A DNA stretch of 64,000 nt from Trichopria drosophilae (lineage: Eukaryota > Arthropoda > Insecta > Hymenoptera > Diapriidae), in contig CM059586.1 in assembly GCA_030407085.1 (NCBI GenBank), positions 33,405,501 to 33,469,500 of the forward strand. The letters run 5' to 3'. Under the pieces are notes generated by a model. It searched no databases. It was not told the origin of the DNA and saw only the letters and a program-made list of their open reading frames with translations. Numbering within the stretch: the first letter of the stretch is position 1; each line of letters opens with the position of its first letter. Position numbers and translations under genes: made by a program. Positions 26,422 to 39,170 of this stretch are shown here, one piece after another.

Positions 26422-26440
26422 GGGGGGGGGGGGGGGGGGG
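26422..26440 (+). repeat. poly(G) tract of 19
   Basis: An uninterrupted run of 19 G residues directly follows GGCGCCCGC and precedes CCC. Such runs are rare in AT-rich DNA, can form G-quadruplexes and are prone to sequencing length error. Confidence 0.9.
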
Positions 26441-27800
26441 CCCAAATTCTTTATTTTAAGCATGTGCCAGCAACGATTTATGCAATAATCTCGAGTAAGG
26501 TATTTTTTCCAAAACAACGCCTTTATCAGCACAGATTGACTGTACAAACGTTTTCAAGTCAAAAGTGGTTTCGATCAAAAGCAATTGGAGTTTAAGGGTT
26601 CAAAAAAATGTTCACTCCAAAGAAGTGTGATTATTCACTCCAAAAAATTTGGAGAGTACAGTACTACGGTTCAAGCGTTTCCATTACATTGCAGTATGAT
26701 TGTAAGCCGTGTGGTAAGATCGAGATCGAGATTAAAAATGAAGAATATTGGATCGAGGAACAGTAGACGATGCGACGCAGTAAATGAAAAGAAAATTGAA
26801 ACGCGCGAAATGAGCGACACGAGACCAAAATCAGGGAGACGAAAGTGCCTCGGGGGGGTGTAAGGACAGATCGAATCGAGAAGCGTGAAATGACAGCTCT
26901 TTAGACAAAGAGCAATGGTAAAATCGAATTGCGAAAACCATTAAGTCCTGGTTAACTGCTGGCGCTTGGTACGGGGCGACGTGCGGGAGATAACGAGGAA
27001 AGGAGATGGATGTAAGCCTCGTGTCTGGGTGCGTGGGTGAGGTCCAGAGGAATAGCGTCTCAGCGTGGCACGAGCGTAACGTACAAGTTGCTATAACGGA
27101 ATAGCGTGGCTCTCTATAGCTGCTCGAGGCCCAGCCGAGATTCCATTATGCCGAACAACAATAGCTGAGGGCTGTTTCGTGGTGCGTGCGTGAATGTAGA
27201 TCTTGGAGTTCGCGTTCGTCAGCGCGATGTTTGTGTTTCACTGAGCCAAATTACCTCGCGCGCCCTTATCCGCTCTACACGCCGGGTGTTGCGTCCCTTT
27301 GATATCCAAATGACAATTTAACTACTCGAGATACGTCCTTGCCCTTACACCCGCCCGAGGAAATAAGGATAATGCTCGCCTCGACGAATTCGCCCAAAAT
27401 TTATATATAACGCATCTATATCTATCCTCGTTTAAGGAATTTCCCGTGACTCTGCACAAAGAGGGATTCAGTTTTGCGCGCTTTCTGACCGTGCGGACCG
27501 CTAATAATCAATTCCCTATTGTTGCGATAAGTGTTCGACCGGGCCGTAAAGCGTAACGCCGAAATTGCGGGCCTTATTAGTCCACAAAATTCGAGTTTAA
27601 CGCGCGCATTTACGCTCGTAACTTCTGGAAATGCTGCATCCTCAAGTACGTCCTGCTTATTCATACAAGAATTGGGTGATTTCGCGAAAACCGCTTACGG
27701 GAATAATTTTAGACGGATCCTAGGGGATAAGACGTTGTTAAACATCAGAAACCTAACAGTATTCGACAAGTATGGACATCAGTTTCCATTACTTGGGAAG

Positions 27801-28220
27801 GGGTGCGGGTCGAAAAACCGACAAATAAAAAAGCCGATAGGTCAAAAAACTGACATTCAAAATACCGACATTCAAAAAGCCGACAGACAAAAAACCGACA
27901 CGTCGACAAGCGGGCAGTCATTTTTTAAACTGTTTTTATACTATCGGTTTTTTGCATGTCGGTTTTTTGACTATCAGCTTTTTGCCTGTCGGTTTTTTGA
28001 CTATCGGCTTTTTGCCTGTCGGTTTTTGGGATGTCGGAGTATTGCCTGTCGGCATTTTGAATGTCTGTATTTTTTCTGTCGTTTGTTTCACTGCCTGTAT
28101 TACAATTCGGTTTTCCTACTGTCGGCTGTTTGGTGTCCCGACATTTTGCGTGTCAGCTTTTTGCATGTCGGTTTTTCGACCTGTCGGCTTTTTAATTTGT
28201 CAGTTTTTCGACCCGCACTC
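27801..28220. mobile_element. Foldback-like (FB-type) element with 9-bp target-site duplication
   Basis: The element is 420 bp. Its terminal 40 bp are inverted with 4 mismatches and begin G(G/A)GTGCGGGTCGAAAAAC. It is flanked by a perfect 9-bp direct repeat CTTGGGAAG at 27792-27800 and 28221-28229. Both arms consist of diverged tandem copies of a unit close to TGTCGGTTTTTTGAC (about 15 bp; read as its complement in the left arm). The same unit is present in the terminal repeat itself. Long inverted repeats built of short direct repeats plus 9-bp target duplications are the hallmarks of Drosophila Foldback elements; 9-bp duplications are also typical of Mutator-like elements. No transposase is encoded. 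The 240-codon frame at 27531-28253 is a by-product of the repeat. Confidence 0.85.
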
Positions 28221-29077
28221 CTTGGGAAGCAGAAAAAACAGAAATTTTCCTAAACAATAGAAACTATAACCGATAAAATAAAAGTGATAAAAATATCCCG
28301 AGACTGGGTGGTTTGAAATTTTTTCCACAAAAATATCTTACAAAAATATATTAATAAATATATTTGCTTTAAAAAAACACCATTTTAAATCAGTTTTATA
28401 TCATTTAAAAGTAGATGAATTTTTGAACCCATTCATTTCGCAAACTTAGTAACACTTCTTAAAATCAAGTTAAAAATTAAAAAAAAGTAGGGTACACATA
28501 AAAACACAATTTCTAAATAACTGCTGTTGGATTTTGAACAATTCTATTTTTTTCGAAAAAAATATAGTTTTTGGGTAAAAAAATGTGTACACTTTTTATT
28601 CTACCTCCACTGGATTCCACATAAAAGAAATTGCTAAAGAAATCATTTTTAAAATTGTATTTCATAGAGCTGATTTTGTTGCTGAACTCTCCCCTTAACG
28701 CTCGGGGGCGTACGTTTTACTTTTATTTAAACGAATATTTTCGTAACGAAAGCTTCATCCTATTTTGATATAACTCCATTTGCGAGTTTCCGAGATCGCC
28801 GGTCAAAATCCCGAGGTCAAAATTAAGACTAAAGAAAATTCCAATAGGACATTATGATTTAATTTAAACTATAAACAAAATTGAATTTTAAGAAAACAAT
28901 TTACTACTTTTAGTAACTGAAGTTTATTTACTACTTTTTGTAGTTTTCTCTTATTGTGGTATTTCTTTCCGCGCGGTTGAATAGTCGACATATTAGATAG
29001 ACATAACTAATCAAATATCGTTCATATATAATAACTCATACCAGGCTTACGACGTCAATGCAGCATAACATACATAT

Positions 29078-29114
29078 GAAATTCCACCATACAACCATCA
29101 CATGGTGAAATTTC
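29078..29114. repeat. short hairpin
   Basis: GAAATTCCACCAT (29078-29090) and ATGGTGAAATTTC (29102-29114) are reverse complements with one mismatch, separated by an 11-nt loop, in otherwise AT-rich sequence. Function unknown. Confidence 0.5.
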
Positions 29115-30529
29115 GTACTATGATAACAATATGATAACGTATGATTGTTAGAATGCAAAATCTATCATAAATCCATGTATGATAAAATTATGCTAATGAG
29201 GTACACAACTATATGTCATATAACATATATATGAAAACTACGGAGATGCGATATTGGATTCATGACAAAACGGAAGTAAAACTTTTTGATTTCGAATGCG
29301 ATATTAAAATAGGAATATCCAAAATCAAAATTCAGGAGAAATTAAAAATTAATTCAATGTTTAAAATTGAAAATTTTCAAAAAGTTTGAAATCAACAGTT
29401 TAAAGTAAGAAATTATATAAATATAAATTACAGTTACAAGAGATGCAATTATGAATTGCAATTATAGAGCTGTTATGCAGTTGATAATAAGTTATTATTT
29501 TAAGACCGACTAGAAATAAGCAACTTTCGACAATTAATTTATCGTGAGACTTTTGATTGCTTTTTTCCCATGAGTGGAAAAAATAAGATTAACACATCTC
29601 TTATTCTCCCTGCAGAAATTACCGCTCCATTAAAAATAACATTCTTTTCAAACGAATCGGGAAGAATGATCAATCGGCAAAAACTGCGTCGAATATTTAT
29701 CCGAAATCTTTCGGCATATCTGGCGCGCTGCAGCAGAAGTCTTGGTCTTTTTTCGAACAAACGAAATTAGGATCTGGTAGTCTTGCTACCGTTCTACATA
29801 CCCTGACAAATCAAGAGGACAATGGATACAATTTCAGGCCGATTCATTCCAGTCCTTTAGATTTAAACGATTGATATTGTGTCCCAGGAAAGCTGCCGTG
29901 AAAAGAGCCTACCGCGATAGATAGCGACGAGTATGACTTTGCATTTATCAGCGTCTTTAATTAACTCTGCTACAATGCCGTCAGGCCGCTTTAGTGAAGA
30001 CTCAAGAAAAGACGACGAATGAGAAGATGGACATGAAGAAATAACCGACGAAAGAGGGAAGGAGAAAAAAGGTCGAGAAAAAGCTGTGAGCGCCCTTGCG
30101 AATTTTCAGAATTTTAATTACTTATTCAAATTGATTATCGGCTGACGCCATCATCAAACCCCGGACAGGGCTTGCAAATTTAAGCAAACATTTACTTCGA
30201 TTTCGAGTCTTTATATTGCAAAGCACGATTATTACTCAATTTCAATTTGAAGTAGTTTTAATATACGCTTTAAGCGCAGGTTAAAATAACTGCAAACTGT
30301 TTGAAAGATAGTAGTTTGGGAAGAATGTACATGAAATGATTTGTTTTAATCATATTAATGAATTTTTGGGATTCGAAGACATTTCGGTAAATTAAAATAC
30401 TTCTAAAGAATGGAGTGATGAAGAATTTTGGCTGCAATGATACCTAGAATACGAATTTGATATTGGAAAAAGGTTCTTGAAAAGAGGAAGCCGTTAACGG
30501 TCTCCTTTTGGGTTCGTTGTACCTGGCAT

Positions 30530-30697
30530 TTTTTTTTTTTTTATCATTTTACGTCGATTTTTTTGAACTCATATAGGACTAAGTCGCGATGGGACCTACC
30601 GTTTATGAAGGTGGAATCCGAATCACCCGAGCTTAGGCGTTATTAGACACTTATAAACAAATACGGAGGTGTCCCGATGACAGATGGCAGAGGCGGG
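30530..30697 (-). mobile_element. short retroposon (truncated LINE 3' end or SINE) with 11-bp target-site duplication
   Basis: A 168-bp insert is flanked by a perfect direct repeat GTACCTGGCAT at 30519-30529 and 30698-30708. On the minus strand it ends in an A-rich tail (an A run followed directly by the duplication), so it was retroposed in minus orientation. Its body (CCGCCTCTGCCATCTGTCAT ... GTGATTCGGATTCCACC ... GGTAGGTCCCATCGCGAC) resembles LINE 3' ends; a weak B-box-like GATTCGGATTCC is present, so a SINE is also possible. No coding sequence remains. Confidence 0.75.
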
Positions 30698-32279
30698 GTA
30701 CCTGGCATATTCACTTCAACTACCAAGTTCTTTCAGCCAATCAGCACTTGTCGATAAATTAGTTACTACAGATTAGTTACAACAATTTAGTAATAATACG
30801 CCAATATCTACCACTTACTTTTGCGAAGTCAAAGGAGTTTACTACCCGTGTTAAAGAAAGTGAAGCCTCGCCGGCTTTTTTGTCAAACACATAAGATTTC
30901 CCCAAAACTCCCTTCTCTTGTTTTGCATGATATAATTGCATAAATTTTGTTTGCAAAACTCTTGCGAATGCTAATAATACATTGCTTTGTGGAATTTAGT
31001 AGGATGATAATAACAAAAGCCCCAATGACTTTAAAATGTTTTTAATCATTTTGAAAATGATAACAAGAAACGACGGGAAAATAAAAAGAAATAAGATCGA
31101 CCATAATATTGAAATCTCGCTAACGAAAATCTGTGCAAACCTTGACGTTCCTCCTGGCGTGTTCGCGATACCGCTGAAATTTCCGTTCTTTTCTTGTTCG
31201 GGGGAAGCAATTTAAGTACGACGTCCCGCTCGAGTAATTGGTCGAATTTCGTAAGGTTAGGACAGGTGGAAGGCGATAAAAGAAAAATCCCACGGAAAAG
31301 GTAAGAAAGTCGAGGAAAAGGAAAGGTGAGAGATGAGAAGGGTGGATAAGCTACAGAGGGTTGATTTCGCGTGCGGCGTTTTTAATGCTCTGATCTTTAT
31401 GTAAAACGAAGAAGCGCGAGCGCGTCGAGAAGCGCTTTCGTGCACCAAGCCGACCGTGAAATTGTATGAATCGAGAACTGTTACAGAGACACAAAAGCAA
31501 AGAGCAAACGTTGGAGCAGACAGCGAACAAAGAGAATTACGCCCTTGTGTCTCTTGCTTTGGATTCCCTCTGTCTTGTAATTTTAAATTTCCGCGGATCG
31601 CCGCCCTCACTCTTTAGATTTTCGGCTATCCCGTTCGCTGCTGAGCGTTCTTCAATTTTCTGCGCAGCGGTTGCATAATCACCGATTTCTCGAAAGTCGG
31701 AATTTTAATGAAATCGAAAGATTTTATTAACTTTTCCTGGAGAGATTGCATGTCAGATTCAAATTACATTCTTTATTGTATTTTCGCATATCAATAGCAT
31801 TGAACTTTCCGCTACGAAGTAATATATCACATCTCAGAATCTTCAGAAGTCATCTGAACGTGAGGTACCTTATGTTTTAGTTTGAATTTTAGGTCGTTGA
31901 AAACGTATCTGATGAAAACTTTTCTTGCTCATTCATATCTTCCTCGTTATTTTAAGATTTTGTAGTGGAATCTCGTGTGCTTTGATCAGACTCCGTTGAA
32001 ATGATGGATTACTATCAAATATTTCGGTGAGGGAGGTGTCATCCTAAATGTTGAGTGGAAAATACTTAGCTTTCAATAGTAAAGACCTAACTGAGCGATG
32101 TCAATTAATACTATATATTTCTATAAACTATTTATATCCAATTTATATCCAACTGTATTTCTGGATGGGGAAATCGCCAGTTATATTGCTCCACTGCCTG
32201 CACTACCTAAAGACAATATTCCGTTGTGACGAGATGACTTGCCTCCAGAGTATCTGTTTTTATTACTGTCTAACCAAAT

Positions 32280-33340
32280 AATACTGGTCAACACCGAAAA
32301 ATCATCATCATCATGCGTATACACTTTTCTGATGTATTTTTGTGCGCTGAATCAAAACCCGTTTACAGAATTTATCCATCATCCTTCATTTTCGAGAGAA
32401 CCGCCATTTTGTATTTTTTCCAAATTCGATTCTTCCGGAATTTTTTCTCTGCAAAGGAACATCATAATTAAACGTGAAACCTCTCACTTTGAGCACAATT
32501 ACTGACAGAATACGTGTGAATTTTTCCAAACAGAAAAAAACAGTGGTTCTTAGTTTTATCAGTGAAAAACTGCCAAAAAATCACTAAAAAAGATTGAGAC
32601 AAAAATCATTCGATCGAAATACATATAATAACAGATTTGGATGACTGTATGTGTGCATTGAATATTATGCAGAATATAGGCATATTTTTTACAATTTCGT
32701 CCGTCATTTTGGATTTACGGAATCAAATATGTACGTAAAACACACTAAAAAATGTTGCGAAATGTTTGAATATTGCAAAATGTATGCAAGTCATTCTCGT
32801 ATTCGGGGCAACTGCTTCTAGCACACATGTACTATATTTACCATTAACTCTACTTTATCGGAAAAAATTCATATCTTCAATCTAAATGAACTTAAATAGA
32901 TGCACAACATCGAGAATTGAAGCATGATTATCCTACTAAAGGACTATGGACGTAGAATATTTTTAGGATTTTTTTTTCAATTTATACGCATTATCTTAAA
33001 AATACTTCAATTTTTGTCTTTTTTTAGTGATTTTTTTGCAGTTTATCACTGATAATACTAAGGACCACTGTTTTTTTTTGCCTGGAAAAAATCACACGTT
33101 TTCTGGAAGTAATTGTTCATAAAATGAGAGGTCTTATGTTTAATTATCATGTTCGATCACAGCGAAAAAAATTCCGGAAGAAACGAATTTGGAAAATATA
33201 CAAAATGGCAGATATCTCGAAAATGGAGGGTGTTGGGAAAATTCTGTAAACGGATTTTGATTCAGCGTACAAAAATACATCAGAAAAGTGTATGCGCATT
33301 TCTGATGATTTCCCAAAGTTAAATTTTGTTGACCAGTGTA
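32280..33340. mobile_element. 1.06-kb foldback MITE with CACTGGTCAACA termini
   Basis: Two arms of about 360 bp (32280-32640 and 32985-33340) are reverse complements with roughly 85-90 percent identity by eye. They enclose a loop of about 340 bp. The termini read (CA)CTGGTCAACA; the left end appears to lack the first two bases. Matching blocks inside the arms include GCATACACTTTTCTGATGTA and AATCACTAAAAAA. TA or TAATA lies at both ends, which would suit a Tc1/mariner-type insertion. No transposase reading frame is visible; the short frames at 32048-32505 follow the arm sequence by chance. Confidence 0.82.
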
Positions 33341-33505
33341 ATATAACTGACTATGAGTTACCGAGCTCCTTCGTATTACTATCCTGAAGTGTAATTTGTG
33401 CGGTCATTATGGAGAATTAAACGTCCTTGCTTTTAGTTACTTAGACTAGGGAGTAAGGAATTCAACAATTCCAATATTATCCATTATCAGAGCAGTTAGC
33501 ACAAC

Positions 33506-33792
33506 CCATGTGGAAATTTTGCTCAGATTTTCCATAATTCTGACCAGAATCTGACCACATTTACCGAGGTACATTTAGGATAGGTTCATCAAATTTTGTA
33601 GTAAGAGCGTGGTCGGACAAACCAGGAATCCGATCGGAACCTGGTCGGAGAAGCAAGTTTCTGATCGGAATCTGGTAGGATTATCCTGGTTAGAATCCTG
33701 TCGTCGGAGCGTTACAATTCCTGTGATTTCCTGGTCAGACATAGGAAAGGTTGGCAGGATTCTGACCAGACTAGCGTTATATTTCTACATGG
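33506..33792. mobile_element. 287-bp MITE with CCATGTGGAAAT termini
   Basis: The ends CCATGTGGAAAT and ATTTCTACATGG are inverted repeats. The interior consists of diverged short repeats around CCTGGTC(A/G)GAATC, giving an unusually GC-rich, repetitive patch. The sequence AGTTAGCA occurs just outside both ends (left at about 33494, right at about 33798) and may be a remnant of a target-site duplication. No coding capacity. Confidence 0.6.
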
Positions 33793-36215
33793 TAATGAGT
33801 TAGCATGACCCGTGGTATAATAAGAAAGGTACAACAAAAGTGGTTGGACCTTAGCTTTTCCCTCGCTTATTATATCATGGGGTCCACCTTTAATGGATCA
33901 ACTACATAGAGTCACCAGGAAATAGAGTTTAAATTTGGTTAGTTACAGGACCAAGAAGAGTTGCCAGATTCTAAAAATTTTTGACGATCGTGATGGACCA
34001 ATTTTCTATTCCAACAAATGTAAAATATTCTCCCACTATCATCGAATTTGGCACCACTAATTGAGAATGTTGTTGTTTGAAACATTTTTGAAAGCCAAGC
34101 TAGGTTCAATACATTTATGTGGAGTTCAGAATCAATAAAAGATCAAGCCAACTGATGGATAAACAATACTGGCAGATTGAGATAATCTATTGAGCAGTCT
34201 AAAGTAACTCAAACCAAAGAACGTCTAAACCATCTCATTTGGACAAGGACATAAATTGTTCAATAGAAGACTTTCCTGAGCCTGAGGACTCCATTCGGTA
34301 ATACATTTTAGAAAAGACAAATCTTGAATATCTTGATAAAGTGGAACACGTCCACTGGAATAGTCTATAAGAATTTCTGTTCTGAGGAATTTTCCAAAAC
34401 ATTCCGACCAGTTGATTGTCATTTATTGGCAATATTAAAGAGAGCAGAACTATTTGTCAGAATATTAAATAACAAAACACCGCTGTCACCAATTTTTGAA
34501 ACTATTAAAGCTAACAAAAAAGACACTAAGATTTTAACCTTCAAGTACGGAAAAGTTTGAGAAAAATTGGTTTCAATTGCGGAAGGATATCACACCTAGT
34601 AATCGGCGTTTGAGGGCAAACCAGCCCCAATTCTAGTGGTATATCGCGCCCTTCCAGCATATAAATAGCAGTCTTGCTTCTCGTATCCCCTGCGTTTACC
34701 AAGCCGACATGCCGCATGGCAGTTCGTGCTCCGGAAAACCACGTCGTGTCTCGAGTTCACCGAGCACAAAACATACTGCATATATATACAGTATAGTTTA
34801 TATTCTAATCTATATATTAGACTCGTATATACCAAATCCCAAAACAAAATTAATTCCTTGCTTCTTCCTGTTATTTATGCTATATTTGAATGCCTTGTAC
34901 GAAACCATCAATATGCACAGAAATATAAATTAATTTAAAATATGGAAATAAGCGTTTTTTACTGAATTATATGAAGGAATCTGATAACCAAATTGCAAGA
35001 AAATAAAAATTGAAAGAGGACGAGAGGGAGATGTTTGACATGATTGTATTTAATTTATTTTGTTGCAGGTCTAGACAGTCTTCCAACAACAAAAAGTATA
35101 CACGGTAGCTTGGATATTCTTCAACGTAATATACGAGAAAGCGAAAAAAAATAAATATCAGGACAGAAATAAGGAGACGAGAGGAAAGAGGAAGACGGCG
35201 GCGAAGTTTATATCCAAAGAGCAAGATGGAGGGGCAGAGAGAAAGAGAAGCCGATTAAGGGAAAGAGAGAGGCAATGCCACCGAGAGGCGCTACGGCCGC
35301 CGGGGAAATTACGTCTCCTTCCTTACATGCCAGAGGGATATGCATAAAGTCTGCATTACAATCAGAGGTGCTCATATGCCCTCTGCACCATCCTGGACCC
35401 GAGCATCTCTCACGTCCCAGAGATTTTAATCATTCACCATCTCGACATTTTCAGAATGCAAGTCCTCTCTATCGGTAAAAAAGCTTTGGCCGACAATCGA
35501 CTCTCTTAACTGAAATTTGCGAGCAATGACCCGCGGTGATAGCTACTGCTCTGAGTTTCTGAGAAGCACTGCTCGTATAGAATGCATGACTCGAAGACAC
35601 AACGACTCGCTGGTCCCCTCGCGGCCTCGAAATGCCCATCTTGGACAATCTTCCCCTCTCGCCTTCACGCTTCTTTTCTCCCTTTTTCCGCGTTTTTCCC
35701 CGCTACCTCCCTTCATCTAAATCTCCGTTCTTTATTGCAAATGGATTTCGCATCACGAGACCCGGGTGACTGCAATGTGCGGTCGTGCTTTTATTCCGCG
35801 ACGGAGGTGGAGTGTCGCTGAGGTTTTCAAGACTCTCAAGTACGTTACTGCTATAAAAAATGATGGTTTGGCTATATATGTAGTGGCTAATAATGGTAAA
35901 TTAACTCGAAATTGACGGTAATTGCTCTTAATAGAAAAAGAATATCATCTTTGAGGCTGCACTTGTCATCCTTGTACCGAAATTTAGGGCATCTGTTATT
36001 CGCCCACTTGAAATGAAAATGAACAAGTTTTAAGCATTGAATTAGTTTCTACAAAAGATTTAGATTCCATGATAGTAAACCTAATTGGCAGTATGGGATC
36101 AACTATATATAACACCCGGTGAACAATTTCCGCCAAAGGTGGATTGATGGCTAACGCGGCACTTGTAAATGTTATTATTAGTGAATTAGATAGATGTGGA
36201 TGAACATCTTACTTC

Positions 36216-36233
36216 ATGATGATGATGATGATC
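36216..36233 (+). repeat. ATG trinucleotide microsatellite
   Basis: Six copies of ATG/GAT in tandem, in noncoding intron sequence. Confidence 0.8.
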
Positions 36234-36284
36234 GAACTAGCAATTCTTATGTTTTTGAGGCATCTTTCTTTTCTACGTACATAT

Positions 36285-36547
36285 AGTAGACCCCGCCCTA
36301 GGTTATACCGACCAAAGTTATATATCCATCCTAAGTTATACTTTAGCATTGTCCTAAGTTATACCAGTCTTCCTCTCCTTTCCCTAGCAAACATTGTTTC
36401 CCTGCGCCATACTCGCTTTGCGACACTCGCACACAGAAGCACGGATGTAAACAAAGTTACGGAAGTAGGATAGTGAGGGGCTATAACTTTGGATAAACTT
36501 CCACTATCTTGAAAGAACTGACCGTATAACTTAGAGCGGGGACTACT
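36285..36547. mobile_element. 263-bp MITE with AGTAGACCCCGC termini
   Basis: The left end AGTAGACCCCGCCCTAGGTT and the reverse complement of the right end (AGTAGTCCCCGCTCTAAGTT) match with four differences and continue into TATAC. The interior repeats CTAAGTTATA several times. No transposase and no clear target-site duplication. Confidence 0.72.
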
Positions 36548-39107
36548 GCAATCGTATTGACAATATAATAGATTGGACTCAAGAATAATTGATATAATCG
36601 CTAACGGTTACCGCATAAATAACCAAAATTATACGTTTATGAGTACACGTCCACATGTTATCAATATGTTAGGTGACAACTGCTTTCTGAGCACTTAAAA
36701 AGTAAAAACAAGTGATTTTCTACACATCGTTGACTGAAGAAAATTGCAAAATAAAGGAAGTTTCCATCTCGTTATGGCTGCGAGAAAGGTTCTGTCTTGT
36801 AGAAGCAACATCATTAATTTAGATTGATAATAATAGATATAATCAATGACAAAATAAGAGCACCATTTCATCAAATTTGTTTGGGAATCAAAGCCTACAG
36901 AGCATCTAGTTTGCTTAGTCAGTATCGAAGAAAATTTTGTTACCAACAAAAATAGCTTAAATATAAAGTGATAAGGCACTGATCTAACCTTCTTCGATGC
37001 CACAACACGATGAAACCTTTTTGCCCCTTTCCGGCAATAGGAATACTCTTGACATATGAATTAGTGTCTGGTTTGTTATGAAGAGTAATTTATTAAAATA
37101 TTTCACTGTTAATAATATATATGTATGCTTTTGTGATTAGTTTTTTATAGATGATTGTTGGAAGACGACAATGCATTCTTATTATTGGCATAATAAGGGT
37201 TTTCTAACTTTTTTTTTATTTGTGCAATAAGCGAATACATCTGAAATAAAAGAATGGAATGACCTATTCTGATAGAAGGGCAAGCAATGAAATGTAAAGG
37301 GCATATGCTGTAATAGCCAATAATTGTTGAGATACAAGATAGCGTGCAAAGTTGAGAGTGTCATTTTGAGAATACGATGCAAACAAACATTCATTGATCA
37401 TATAAAATAAGCAATATTAGGGAGGCAAATAAAGTACAGTTGAAAAAGAATTGTTAGGATGGCATGTCTTCCAAGAAATTTGTAAATTTGAAGACCTTTC
37501 AGTAATGAACAAAAATTAATCCCATTCAGCTTTATATATTACGCTATTATAAATAATTGAATTCGAGTAAAATTGCATAAGGTTCCTGTCAAAGTGGCCT
37601 TTGATTTGTATATAAATAATACCACATTTCCTATAATTGGACATTAGTAAATTGGTTGAAATTATTAAACCCTAACAGCACCGAACCTTAGTTACTGCAA
37701 GATTGACAACTTTACGCAAATCTTACTCAAGCTTGTCGGAAGGTCATGTGCTGTGTGGGTAGTAACTTAAAGTAAACTGAGAAATATTTTAAATAAAAAT
37801 GGATAATAAGAGGTCAAATGTTATGGATATTTAAGGTACTGCTTTGATAAATATTAAAGGAGTGCGAAATTTGTATACGAATCTGAAATATCATATTCAG
37901 TTTATCATACAACATTTGAATAAAATAACTAAATTGTCAAATTTTATACGATTTACTAAAAAAATATTTAATACATATTATTAATAAGATACATTATCAT
38001 GGCAACAAGGCTTATTCAAAAGAGTGAAAATAATTCTGTTCCCTGTTCTACAGAGACATGCTCGAATAGAAATTTATTAAGGACCTAATCAGGACGTGAC
38101 TACAACAACATTACTGCTTAAGGCCGTAATAACCTTTTTCTGGAGTATAAGTTCTCTATTTAATATTGTAATATGCAATCTCATACCACTGATGTGTAAA
38201 CGTCATTGTATGGAATAATACCTTTTCACAAAAAGTTAATTTCAATTTCAATGACACCAGAAAACTTTCTATTCAGAAAAGATTTTTCACTGCCCTCGAA
38301 TAACATAGACAATAGTACTGTTCAATCTTCGCGCAAATCCACGAAATGAGGTTTTCAATAAAATGGAAAACGCTGAAACGCGGAGGGAAATCGAGTAGCA
38401 AAAAGCAATTAGTTACCAAAGCCATTAAATTCGCCATTTTCGATAGAATTCTTGGACAGATCATGAAGAATATACATGTAAATGTATATTTAGTAAGGAA
38501 TTATTTTTACTAATACATGAGCCTATTCTTTTTGTTATAAGCGAAGTAGTGGAATAGCTATTAGTAAAAGAACTTAAAATGACTGGTTATTTATTTTCAC
38601 TTTCTTTATTATTGGCACCAAATGTAGGTTTCATGATTTTTTTAAGTTTTCAGAATTTTCTGTTCATACTGATCATAAAAAAATTATGTATTTTGGTTGA
38701 GATAAACAGTTTTTGATGCATTTTGAAGTAGGGCCCCGTGTAATATTTACAAATGTAATGTGAGAACCTTCCCTATTGATGACACAATTTTTTTAAACTG
38801 TAATCTCTAACTCACCCTTTGTCCCGGTAGTCTTTACATTACAACAAAAATGTGTCCTGAAAAATTAAAAAAATAAGCAAACGCCAGAAAACAAGGATTG
38901 TAAAATCTTACCAGATAACTCTACGTGGTAAATAGCCTCGAGTATTTACTAGCAAACTTTGAAGGTGTAATTGGATATTCATTTTTTTAATTTTTAATAT
39001 TTCTATTATTAATGCACATTATTTTTATTCCACTATTTTTAACTTTTTTTAATCATTTTAAATTTTAGTAACGAATTTTAAGCAAATTCGATGAATTTAA
39101 AAATTGT

Positions 39108-39170
39108 GTTCGCCATATTCGATCCGCCATTTTCGATGTTTAAAAGCGGGTTTTAAATTCTTAATCTGAA
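39108..39170 (+). repeat. copy of dispersed CCGCCATTTTGAA repeat family
   Basis: TTCGCCATATTCGATCCGCC followed by ATTTTCGATGTTTAAAA repeats the paired CGCCATATT / CGCCATTTT arrangement seen at 6964-7045 and 58262-58330. Confidence 0.55.

Noticed and set aside
27930..28200. Possible CRISPR array from regular short repeats
   Set aside because: The units are about 15 bp, contiguous, diverged and arranged as inverted arms; there are no spacers and the genome is eukaryotic.
27531..28253. 240-codon plus-strand frame
   Set aside because: It mostly translates the ~15-bp tandem repeats of the Foldback-like element (periodic C/F/G/L residues) and crosses its boundary and target duplication; not a gene.
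31557..31700. Minus-strand frame with AQKIEERS as a possible dac linker exon
   Set aside because: No convincing acceptor or donor in phase and it does not resemble the known Dachshund C-terminus.
35040..35150. Plus-strand acceptor-like TTTTGTTGCAG followed by a 28-codon frame
   Set aside because: It is on the strand opposite to dac, with no partner exon and no recognisable peptide.
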